This document shows, piece after piece, positions 7,041-13,441 of a DNA stretch of 14,889 bases. Numbering within the stretch: position 1 is the first letter of the stretch; each line of letters begins with the position of its first letter. A model generated the notes under the pieces. That model was given only the letters and a program-made list of their open reading frames with translations, was not told the DNA's origin and ran no database searches. The position numbers were made by a program, and so were the translations under genes. Source of the DNA: Hyphomicrobiales bacterium (GTDB taxonomy: Bacteria > Pseudomonadota > Alphaproteobacteria > Rhizobiales > Rhizobiaceae); the NCBI GenBank assembly GCA_015654965.1, contig JAATGD010000029.1:1-14889 (forward strand), written 5' to 3'.

Positions 7041-7140
7041 GGCCCGCGCAATCGGGCCGTCTATTTCAAGGAGCGGGTATCTCCGACTGAGACCGCCGGT
7101 CGCTTGGAACAAGGTCACACTCGCGGTTGAAGATACCCGC
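7041..7140. ncRNA. Nested hairpin region, candidate structured RNA of unknown strand
   Basis: GCGGGTATCT (7073-7082) and AGATACCCGC (7131-7140) are a perfect 10-bp inverted repeat. Inside it GACCGC (7091-7096) pairs with GCGGTT (7123-7128, one G-U), and inside that CTTG-GAA-CAAG (7103-7113) forms a small hairpin. Next to it GGCCCG/CGGGCC (7041-7046 with 7053-7058) is a further perfect stem. Neither hairpin has a U-tract. The region fills the gap between two leftward small genes (6912-7199), where no well-supported gene exists. It could be an RNA on either strand or the leader of the leftward gene at 6911. Confidence 0.35.
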
Positions 7141-7199
7141 CGTCTACTCCGGGGCATCCGCCATCATAATGCGTCGTAAGTGGGCAAGACCGGTAAACG

Positions 7200-7436
7200 C
7201 TAATCAGGTATTTGAGCTCCGTCATCTAAATGGATGATTATATGCTGGTACGCTTTAGGTAGGCTGGAAAACCATTCCTCAGCATGCTGAATGGCATCTT
7301 CGAATTTCATAGGTTCGAAAGGCTGAAGTTTATCAGTCATTGGGTATGCTGTCCCGTCCGCACGAACCCAAACGGCTATGCAGTCCGATGGCCAATCTGC
7401 GTGATCTCTAAATACAGAGTATTTGGTGCTGCTCAT
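7200..7436 (-). CDS. Small hypothetical protein (78 aa)
   Basis: The protein starts MSSTKYSVFRDHADW and ends IIIHLDDGAQIPD; it is acidic with several Trp residues and no membrane segment or signal peptide. ATG 7436 is chosen because GAGG lies 5-6 bases upstream, while the frame to 7538 has no ribosome site. I do not recognise a family. Like its leftward neighbours it sits between the early operon and the terminase genes and is probably a prophage accessory gene. Confidence 0.58.
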   Translation of the reverse strand: MSSTKYSVFRDHADWPSDCIAVWVRADGTAYPMTDKLQPFEPMKFEDAIQHAEEWFSSLPKAYQHIIIHLDDGAQIPD

Positions 7437-7559
7437 GTTAACCTCGTTTGCCACTAATCGTTGAATGATGGGTGCTCCGAGTGAAGCGCGCAATACGCAG
7501 GCCAACCAATCCTGCGGAAAACTCGGATTTAGTTGCACTGATCAAAAAAAGGGTCGGAT

Positions 7560-7769
7560 ATGAAAAGACGTACATTCCTGCGAATGCTCGGCCTTGCTCC
7601 TGTAGCTGCTGCCCTTCCTGCAATGGCGCTGCCAAGGCCGGAGAAACCTGAGATCCAGTATGGGCCCTCAGGAGAAGCCATGATTGGTGAGCCAATGCCA
7701 CGCATGATCGACCCGGATAACCCGCGTCAGTACGCGCCGGGGATATCTAAACGGTCAAGATGTCAGTGA
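7560..7769 (+). CDS. Short Tat-signal-like exported protein (69 aa)
   Basis: The N-terminus reads KRRTFLRMLGLAPVAAALP and then AMALP: a twin-arginine followed by a hydrophobic core and an AxA-type cleavage site near residue 24, the layout of a Tat signal peptide. Only about 45 proline- and acid-rich residues remain after cleavage, with no recognisable domain. The start ATG 7560 has a GGGTCGG stretch just upstream, a fair ribosome site. Its 3' end overlaps the stop of the convergent leftward gene by 15 bases. It may be intact or a truncated remnant of a longer exported protein; I cannot tell. Confidence 0.5.
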   Translation: MKRRTFLRMLGLAPVAAALPAMALPRPEKPEIQYGPSGEAMIGEPMPRMIDPDNPRQYAPGISKRSRCQ

Positions 7770-8261
7770 GGAGTTCGAGAACTGCGGGGATTGCCAGTCT
7801 GGGAAGTAAACACAGCCATGGACGATGATTTCCAAAAGAGGGTTCTCAGTAATAGCGCCAGACCAGTATTGTTGAGCCATGTCTTCCCATGCGTCTTCGT
7901 AGGCATCTAGTAGCTTACTGTCGCCAACATGCAGTTTGGCACCTTCAACAATGCTAAGTCGGACAAACTCCTTACTGTGACCTGAAAACCATTCATGGCT
8001 AGCTCGTTCTGCATCGGGCCGAGAAGCGAAACAGTTGAAGGACTTAAAACGTGATGGCAAGTGATCGAACTGTCTGGCTCTGACTTCCTCTAATATTGCT
8101 TCTTTCCGGTGCTCTCTGGTTAGGGCGGCATAAGGAGTTGTGCAGTCGGATAATTCCCCAATTGCCATCATTGAGATGCTTGGAACGTACCCATTCGAGA
8201 GTGGTGCATTGTGGAAAATCAAGCTGTTCTTATCGGCCAGATGCCAGAATTCATATTTCAA
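7755..8261 (-). CDS. Hypothetical accessory protein, possibly DUF2441-like (168 aa)
   Basis: The protein starts at TTG 8261 (LKYEFWHLADKNSL) with a GGGG-containing ribosome site 8 bases upstream; no in-frame ATG lies near. The N-terminal motif EFWHLADKNSL, followed at about residues 68-92 by LPSRFKSFNCFASRPDAERA, resembles the spacing of DUF2441-like proteins, which are related to ADP-ribosyltransferase folds (an H near the start and a conserved SRFxSxF segment). This is a motif-level impression, not a proven assignment. The gene lies immediately upstream of, and divergent from, the terminase small subunit (36 bases between starts). Confidence 0.55.
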   Translation of the reverse strand: MKYEFWHLADKNSLIFHNAPLSNGYVPSISMMAIGELSDCTTPYAALTREHRKEAILEEVRARQFDHLPSRFKSFNCFASRPDAERASHEWFSGHSKEFVRLSIVEGAKLHVGDSKLLDAYEDAWEDMAQQYWSGAITENPLLEIIVHGCVYFPDWQSPQFSNSSLTS

Positions 8262-8296
8262 GTTCTATCCCCTTGTTACCCATCAGGAATACAACC

Positions 8297-8815
8297 GTGA
8301 GTCTCACGCCTAAGCAAGAGCGATTTGTCGCTGAGTACCTGATTGACCTGAACGCCACACAGGCGGCGATAAGGGCAGGGTACAGTGAGAAGACGGCTCA
8401 ACAGCAAGGTTCCCGCCTGTTGTTAAATGTTGTGGTGCAGGAAGCCATTTCAAAAGGTCAAAACAAGACCGCTGAGAAGCTTGAAGTCACAAAGGATCGT
8501 ATCGTTGAGGAACTGGCCAAGATCGGTTTCTCGAACATGCTCGATTACATGAGGGCGGGTAGCGATGGCGATCCGTATCTCGATTTCTCAAACCTGACAC
8601 GAGAGCAAGCCGCAGCGCTGGCTGAAGTGACGGTTGAGGACTTCAAAGACGGTCGCGGAGAAGATGCGCGGGCCGTGCGCCGCATCAAGTTCAAGCTTCA
8701 CGATAAGAAGGGCGCATTGGTCGATTTAGCCAAGATGCTAGGCTTCATGGTGGAGAAGCACGAACATTCTGGCGAGATATCTTTGACTGTATCGCAAGAG
8801 GACGCCGAACTGTGA
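8297..8815 (+). CDS. terS: Terminase small subunit (172 aa)
   Basis: LTPKQERFVAEYLIDLNATQAAIRAGYS is the N-terminal helix-turn-helix of the Terminase_2 / PBSX XtmA family, which recognises the pac/cos site and hands DNA to the large subunit. A helical assembly region follows (KLEVTKDRIVEELAKIGFSNMLDY) and then a C-terminal region (KGALVDLAKMLGFMVEKHEH) typical of the family. I chose GTG 8297: AGGA lies 8 bases before it and homologues begin at this motif. The frame extends to 8096, but that part is antisense to the previous gene. The stop is 3 bases before the large subunit, consistent with translational coupling. Confidence 0.88.
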   Translation: MSLTPKQERFVAEYLIDLNATQAAIRAGYSEKTAQQQGSRLLLNVVVQEAISKGQNKTAEKLEVTKDRIVEELAKIGFSNMLDYMRAGSDGDPYLDFSNLTREQAAALAEVTVEDFKDGRGEDARAVRRIKFKLHDKKGALVDLAKMLGFMVEKHEHSGEISLTVSQEDAEL

Positions 8816-8818
8816 AAC

Positions 8819-10153
8819 ATGGCTGTTGTTCAATTAACGGAGAAACAAAGACAGGCTAACCGCCTTTTGGCTGGCGCTGCGCGTAATGTCATGCTGCGCG
8901 GCGGCTCCCGATCTGGAAAGACCTTTGTTCTTGTCCGAGCCATCATTCAGCGGGCGATCAATGCGCCGGGTTCGCGGCATGTTATTTTCCGCTTTCGGTT
9001 TAACCACGCAAAGACTTCCGTTTGGTCTGACACGCTTCCAAAGGTTCTCAAGCTCTGCTTTCCATCGCTGCGAGTACGTTTCGATAAGACTGACTTTTAT
9101 GTCGAATTGCCGAACGGCTCGCAGATTTGGATTGCTGGCCTAGATGACAAAGAGCGCGTCGAAAAAATCCTTGGGCAGGAATACGTCACTCTCTATTTTA
9201 ACGAAAGCAGCCAGATACCGTGGGCATCGGTGGAAACCGCAATGTCCCGTCTGGCACAGAAATGCGAACTTGCCGCTGAGATAGTCAAGGTTACTGGCCG
9301 TCAGTATCTGGCGCTCAAGGCATATTTCGACTGCAACCCTCCATCAAAGCTGCATTGGAGCTACCAGCTATTCCGGGCCAAGATGAAACCCGGCACCAAG
9401 GAGGCGCTTCCAAATCCCGACGACTATGTCGAGATGAAGGTTAATCCGACCGACAATGCCGATAATCTGCCTGCGGAATACTTCGATGTTCTGGCGTCCA
9501 TGTCCGCCGCCAAGAGGCTCCGGTTTGAAGCCGGGGAATGGGCGAGTGAAGTCAATGGCGCTCTATGGGCGCTGGATGACAGAAAAGCCCCGGACGGCAA
9601 GATCATGCCGGGTATCGATAGCCTTCGTGTGAAGGAGGCCCCTGAACTTATTCGCATTGTTGTCGCTGTCGATCCTTCAGGAACGAGGGGAGACGATGGA
9701 GGCGACGATATCGGCATTGTAGTAGCAGGCCGAGGAATTGACGGTGACGCTTACATTCTTGAGGACGGTACATGCCAGTTATCGCCGGAGGGATGGGGAA
9801 GGCGGGCCGTTGACCTGTATCACAGGTTTGATGCTGATCGCATTATTGGAGAGCGAAACTTTGGCGGCGATATGGTGCGTTTCACTGTTGTGACTGCCGA
9901 CAAAAATGCATCGTTCAAAGAGGTTGTTGCCAGCCGTGGCAAGGCCGTTCGTGCAGAGCCAATCAGCGCTCTTTATGAGCAGGGCAAAGTTCATCACGTG
10001 GGTATTTTTCCCGATCTTGAAGACCAGATGTGCAATTTCACAACGTCCGGCTACGTGGGTGAAGGATCGCCCGACCGCGCCGACGCCCTTGTCTGGGCTA
10101 TTACCGAATTGATGCTGACCGGTGGAACGTACACGCTGGCGAACATAGGATAA
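8819..10153 (+). CDS. terL: Terminase large subunit (444 aa)
   Basis: This is the packaging motor and nuclease. Walker A GGSRSGKT is at 28-35 and Walker B VTLYFNES at 123-130, with the catalytic Glu at 129. The C-terminal RNase-H-like nuclease shows Asp285 in VVAVDPSG, Glu345 in RIIGERNFGG, and Asp419/Asp422 in SPDRADALVW. Length and motif order fit the Terminase_3/Terminase_6C group. The frame has no interruption and all catalytic residues are present. It is the largest intact virion-related gene in the window. The next gene (portal) starts 5 bases after its stop. Confidence 0.93.
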   Translation: MAVVQLTEKQRQANRLLAGAARNVMLRGGSRSGKTFVLVRAIIQRAINAPGSRHVIFRFRFNHAKTSVWSDTLPKVLKLCFPSLRVRFDKTDFYVELPNGSQIWIAGLDDKERVEKILGQEYVTLYFNESSQIPWASVETAMSRLAQKCELAAEIVKVTGRQYLALKAYFDCNPPSKLHWSYQLFRAKMKPGTKEALPNPDDYVEMKVNPTDNADNLPAEYFDVLASMSAAKRLRFEAGEWASEVNGALWALDDRKAPDGKIMPGIDSLRVKEAPELIRIVVAVDPSGTRGDDGGDDIGIVVAGRGIDGDAYILEDGTCQLSPEGWGRRAVDLYHRFDADRIIGERNFGGDMVRFTVVTADKNASFKEVVASRGKAVRAEPISALYEQGKVHHVGIFPDLEDQMCNFTTSGYVGEGSPDRADALVWAITELMLTGGTYTLANIG

Positions 10154-10157
10154 TCCC

Positions 10158-11089
10158 GTGAGCTTAATCACCTACGCGAAGGACAGCTTGGTCAATCTCG
10201 TGTCCAATCTGGGTACTGCGCGGGATAAGGCGGCAGCGAGCGGGTACACGTTCGATCCACCATTGACCGATCAGCATCTTATCAGCTTCTACCGCTCGTC
10301 CTGGCTGGCACGGAAGATCGTCAATATCCCGGCCCATGATGCTTTCCGCAAGTGGCGCAACTGGCAGGCCAATGGCAATCAGATTACGCTACTGGAAGCC
10401 GAGGAAAAGCGCTTACGGGTGCGGGAGAAGTTGAGAGAGGCCTATTGGAAAGCCCGCCTGTTTGGCGGTGCTGCGGTCTATATCAGCGATGGTTCTGCCG
10501 ATCCATCCAAGCCGATCAATGTCATGGTATCGGCAAGGGCGATATCAAGTTCCTGAACGTGATGCTGCCGAGGGATTTTGAATTCAGTTCGTCCGATCTG
10601 GACCGCGATCCTGAATCTCCGAATTACAACCGCCCCCTGATGTACCGGTTCAAGCCGGGTGCCTACAATGGGAAGATGCTGGCAGGGCTGGATATTCATC
10701 CGTCGCGCCTGATCGTGTTCATCGGTGACGAAATAGCCGATACCGAGCTTTATATGACTGCTGGCGCATTCCAGTGGGGTGAGAGCGTCCTTCAAGGCAG
10801 GCAGTCGGTTATCAAGAACGCTGATGAGGTCGCGGCGAATATCGTATCGCTCATATACGAAGCGAAAATCGATGTCATCAACGTGCCGAACCTGATGAGC
10901 AATCTCAGCGATCCTGCTTATGAGGAAAGGCTTTTGAAGCGTTTTCATCTCGCAGCAGCAGCAAAGGGCATCAACGGCACTCTGTTGCTCGACACTGAGG
11001 AAGAATACAGCCAGAAATCCGCATCCTTCTCCACGCTGGATAGTCTGCTGGATAAATTCACACAGCTTGTTTCCGGTGCTGCCGATATC
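10158..11089 (+). pseudogene. Portal protein (DUF1073/anti-CBASS Acb1-like family), frameshifted and 3'-truncated
   Basis: The first 122 residues (frame starting GTG 10158, ending at about 10523) contain SFYRSSWLARKIVNIPAHDA and FRKWRNW, hallmarks of the DUF1073 portal that forms the dodecameric DNA gate. The frame then stops at 10556. The expected continuation GIGKGDIKFLNV appears in the -1 frame from about 10526 and continues through PSRLIVFIGDE, GAFQWGESVLQ and LLDKFTQLVSGAADI. A single lost base near 10523-10525 explains this. After GAADI (ending 11089) the family normally continues for about 150-200 residues; here the sequence changes to another gene. Both lesions make a working portal very unlikely. 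Confidence 0.82.
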
Positions 11090-11220
11090 GCTTTTGCCCG
11101 TATTGCCGCTGACAATGTTCAGAAGACGGTCGAGGATGAGGCCAAGCGCCATACGAAAGCGTTCATCGCATCGGTGAAAAAGGCCATCGGCATCGATTTG
11201 GGGGCGGTGGTGAGGGAGGC
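11087..11220 (+). pseudogene. MuF/SPP1 gp7-like head morphogenesis fragment
   Basis: In the same frame as the portal remnant the protein changes to AFARIAADNVQKTVEDEAKR and then HTKAFIASVKKAIGIDLGAVVRE. This resembles an internal segment of phage head morphogenesis (Mu F-like) proteins that follow the portal in this phage type. Only about 43 residues remain. The in-frame join to the portal lies at about 11084-11092, in a stretch reading ADI/AFA that both parents could share. It is followed by an abrupt change to another gene at about 11213-11222. No independent start or ribosome site exists. Confidence 0.6.
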
Positions 11221-11454
11221 AAGCGGGAATTGTCGGCTGGCTATACCTGTGACCTTTCATTCGAAAGCGGCGTCACGCCTGATGGCCAGACCTATGACGC
11301 CATTCAACGCAACATCCGCATAAACCACGTTGCCATCGTTGATCGAGGCCGCGCCGGTTCACAAGCTCGTATCGGCGACGGTACGTCATGGGGCGCAAGC
11401 CCTTTTTCATCCCAGACAGCAGACGAAAGGAAAATACCGAGCCGAAGACACTGA
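11218..11454 (+). pseudogene. DUF2213 (prohead protease-like) fragment
   Basis: In a frame shifted relative to the MuF fragment the sequence reads GKRELSAGYTCDLSFESG, then DAIQRNIRINHVAIVDRGRAG, characteristic of the DUF2213 phage family considered prohead proteases. These motifs belong to its N-terminal third to half. The frame ends at TGA 11452-11454 shortly after TADERK. The protease N-terminus before GKREL and everything after TADERK are missing. There is no start codon with a ribosome site, so it is probably not translated unless by coupling. Confidence 0.7.
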
Positions 11455-11924
11455 TTTCCCGCACGGTGGAAACCGCTGCCGGTATCGGCTTTGGCCTTCC
11501 GGTTGCACAGGGAACCAATGATGGCGGCGTTATCGCAACCGTAGCCGGAACCACTGCAATCCTTGGCATCACGGTTCTGAAAGTGATCGGGCCGGGTGTT
11601 GGCCGGTTCAAGGAAGTTTTGGCCGGTGTCAATGCCAAGACCGATGAAGAACGCGCCGTATCCGGTTCTGCTGCTATCTCCGCAATCGCCGATATTTTCG
11701 CCCAGGCGGACCCGGTACAGGTTGCAGCACTCGTCAAAGATGTTGTTGAGGTTGCCCAGATACGCCGTGACAGCGGCAATTACGACCAGTGTGACCTTGA
11801 CGGCGATTTTACCCACAATCAGGGCGATCTGTATCCGGTCGTATTCCTCGTCTTAAAGGAGCAATTCGGAAGTTTTTTTACCGGACTTCTGGGGAGTGGG
11901 AACCTAAAGCCGAAGGCGGCTTGA
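11388..11924 (+). pseudogene. Chimaera: cement protein (DUF2190-like) start fused in frame to tail assembly chaperone end
   Basis: From about 11442 the frame reads PKTLISRTVETAAGIGFG and then LPVAQGTNDGGVIATVAG, resembling the N-terminal part of DUF2190-type capsid cement proteins. At about 11571-11583 it passes, still in frame, into VIGPGVGRFKEVLAGV, then AISAIADIFAQADPVQVAALV and LYPVVFLVLKEQFGSFFTGL. This second part looks like a tail assembly chaperone that caps the tape measure. The nominal start at 11388 lies inside the protease remnant without a good ribosome site. If translated, the product is a 178-residue hybrid; capsid, head completion and tail sheath/tube genes that should lie between the two parts are gone. 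Confidence 0.6.
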
Positions 11925-12124
11925 GAGACGATCAGGTCAAGCGAATAGCGCCCAATCTGAACCTGTTTCTATGGCGTCCGATCTTGTCAGACCCGCCTAT
12001 TTACTCATTAAGCGATCTCAAATCGTGGGTGACACTCAATGACGTATTCGATGCTCATGAGGCATTGGACCTCGTTGCAGCGAACGCCGAACACGCCAGA
12101 GAACAGACGGAAAGACGGCGTTAA
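11921..12124 (+). CDS. Small tail-region protein, DUF6889-like (67 aa)
   Basis: The protein includes KRIAPNLNLFLWRPILSDPP and IYSLSDLKSWVTLNDVFDAH, matching the small proteins found directly after the tail chaperone in rhizobial tailed phages, where the pair plays the role of the lambda G/GT chaperones. It starts at TTG 11921, overlapping the upstream stop (TTGA), so it is expressed by coupling or by a frameshift. GAAGG lies just before. Its stop TAA (12122-12124) overlaps the stop of the convergent gene by two bases. It appears complete, though its partner is chimaeric. Confidence 0.6.
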   Translation: MRDDQVKRIAPNLNLFLWRPILSDPPIYSLSDLKSWVTLNDVFDAHEALDLVAANAEHAREQTERRR

Positions 12125-12741
12125 AGCGGGGCTACCTCCATGGCAGTAATTTCATCACCGATGATCCCCTTTCGAGCTACGCCTTTCACTGTCACCTGAC
12201 ACCCGACACCGCCGCACTCGGTGAGAAGGAATTTCCGGGTATCTCGGTCAAGTTTCGCCACCTCTACGATGATGTTGTTTGTGGAAAATTTCTTGTCACT
12301 GAGAAAGTAGGTGTCGCCCAAACTACCCAAAACCCCGGAAACAGAGACTTTCTTGCCAATCATCTTTTGGAAGTCGAGTTTCAGATCAGTGTAGGAAATC
12401 GAATGGAATTCACTGTCGCCTTTTGGATGAGATGGCGCATTGTAAGCCTTAAGCGCAACTTCTACGAAGTCTCGATCAGGGGCCTTGGAGCATTCGTCGT
12501 GAATTCTTTGAGCATATGGAGCGTAACTTTTGGTTTCAAATGAACCAGTGTACCCACCTGCCTGACCGAAATAGACACCCATTGCAAATGCCGACTGATG
12601 AGAGAATGTAGAGTCGTTCTGGGGTGGATTTGCGCTATTAGCGGCTACACCTTTAACGAAAGCATCACAGTTGCCAATTGGGTTTTCAGCCAAGGCTGGC
12701 GACGAAATTAAAACTGCTGCTGCAAAAATAAAGTGTTTCAT
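12121..12741 (-). CDS. Secreted hypothetical protein, prophage accessory gene (206 aa)
   Basis: A clear Sec signal peptide MKHFIFAAAVLISSPALA (1-18) is followed by EN, so the product is periplasmic or exported. The mature part has four Cys (24, 84, 176, 181), enough for two disulfides. Residues about 128-195 (KKVSVSGVLGS ... CQVTVKGVAR) alternate like an OB-fold beta barrel of the NirD/DUF-type seen in small exported proteins; this is inference. GGAGGG lies 4-5 bases before ATG 12741. The gene runs against the tail operon, is visibly more AT-rich than its neighbours, and interrupts the usual chaperone-to-tape-measure order, all signs of a lysogenic-conversion (moron) gene. No family is recognised. 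Confidence 0.72.
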   Translation of the reverse strand: MKHFIFAAAVLISSPALAENPIGNCDAFVKGVAANSANPPQNDSTFSHQSAFAMGVYFGQAGGYTGSFETKSYAPYAQRIHDECSKAPDRDFVEVALKAYNAPSHPKGDSEFHSISYTDLKLDFQKMIGKKVSVSGVLGSLGDTYFLSDKKFSTNNIIVEVAKLDRDTRKFLLTECGGVGCQVTVKGVARKGIIGDEITAMEVAPL

Positions 12742-12748
12742 AAGCCCT

Positions 12749-12760
12749 CCGCAATTGCGG
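12749..12760 (-). promoter_or_regulatory. 12-base palindrome touching the ribosome site of the secreted protein
   Basis: CCGCAATTGCGG is a perfect palindrome. In the leftward mRNA it can fold as CCGC-AATT-GCGG, and its last bases run into the Shine-Dalgarno stretch GGAGGG. A small hairpin here could limit ribosome access, or the DNA could be an operator. Confidence 0.35.
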
Positions 12761-12794
12761 GGATCATGTATGGCAGATTGGGAAAAGTCGAGTG

Positions 12795-13397
12795 TCAGAA
12801 TTCGACAACAGCAATGAAAGTGCTGCGGTAAATGTCATCTTCGTGCTCATCAATAAGTTTAAGGGCCGATATCTTATCAAAGGCTCTGCCGTCGAACATT
12901 CGTTCAATCGACGTGTCGCGTTCATCCTTGCAGGCCCGGAATATCCATTGAGTGACGCCAACCTCTGAACTTCGTCTGATATTGTGCCGATTATTGGCTG
13001 TGGCACATGCGACATGCAAAACATGCTCAAGTCTGTCGCATGCTGCAATTATGTCGTTTGCGGCACATGCGCTGAGAAATTCACGTCCGATTTTACGGGA
13101 AGGATTGATACCCAGTCCTTTAAGCTCGTCTCTGCCAATCAGATCGCCTTTCCGGATTATTTTCGTGGTTATGGCCCGAATTGTTGTCCCATCCGCGATC
13201 ATGCGGTGAATGTCGCCTACCATGGCATCAAGCGAAGCAATTCTGAATATGCTCGCATTTTCTAGGCGGTCATGAATGTCTTGACGGGTTGGGTAAAGGT
13301 CAAAAAATTCTGGGCCAGAAACATCTATGCTTATCGCGTCTCGAAACCTGTCGATGTTTGAGCGCCTCCTGAAAACTGATCGAAGCAGATCAAACAT
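12795..13397 (-). CDS. Hypothetical cytoplasmic protein, prophage accessory gene (200 aa)
   Basis: The protein starts MFDLLRSVFRRRSNIDRF and lacks a signal peptide or membrane segment. It is mostly helical, with Cys-containing repeats in the middle (FLSACAANDIIAACDRLEHV) and an acidic end. A ribosome site AGGGAAGA lies about 7 bases before ATG 13397. It precedes the secreted gene on the same strand with 53 bases between them, so the two may share a transcript starting in the 44-base gap before the tape measure gene. I recognise no family. A role in lysogenic conversion or anti-phage defence is possible from position only. Confidence 0.62.
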   Translation of the reverse strand: MFDLLRSVFRRRSNIDRFRDAISIDVSGPEFFDLYPTRQDIHDRLENASIFRIASLDAMVGDIHRMIADGTTIRAITTKIIRKGDLIGRDELKGLGINPSRKIGREFLSACAANDIIAACDRLEHVLHVACATANNRHNIRRSSEVGVTQWIFRACKDERDTSIERMFDGRAFDKISALKLIDEHEDDIYRSTFIAVVEF

Positions 13398-13441
13398 CTG
13401 TATCTTCCCTGTAAATGCCGAATTAAACTTGGGAATAAACT

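Noticed and set aside
7017..7157. A 46-codon leftward frame beginning MPRSRRRVSSTA across the hairpin region
   Set aside because: No ribosome site, arginine-rich start from GC-rich DNA, and it lies over the nested inverted repeats that better explain the sequence.
10515..10560. Programmed -1 frameshift in the portal gene
   Set aside because: No slippery heptamer or downstream stimulator is apparent, and portal genes of this family are not known to use frameshifting; a one-base loss is simpler.
10478..11260. A 260-codon leftward frame antisense to the portal
   Set aside because: It mirrors portal codons, lacks a ribosome site and has composition typical of antisense frames in GC-rich genes.
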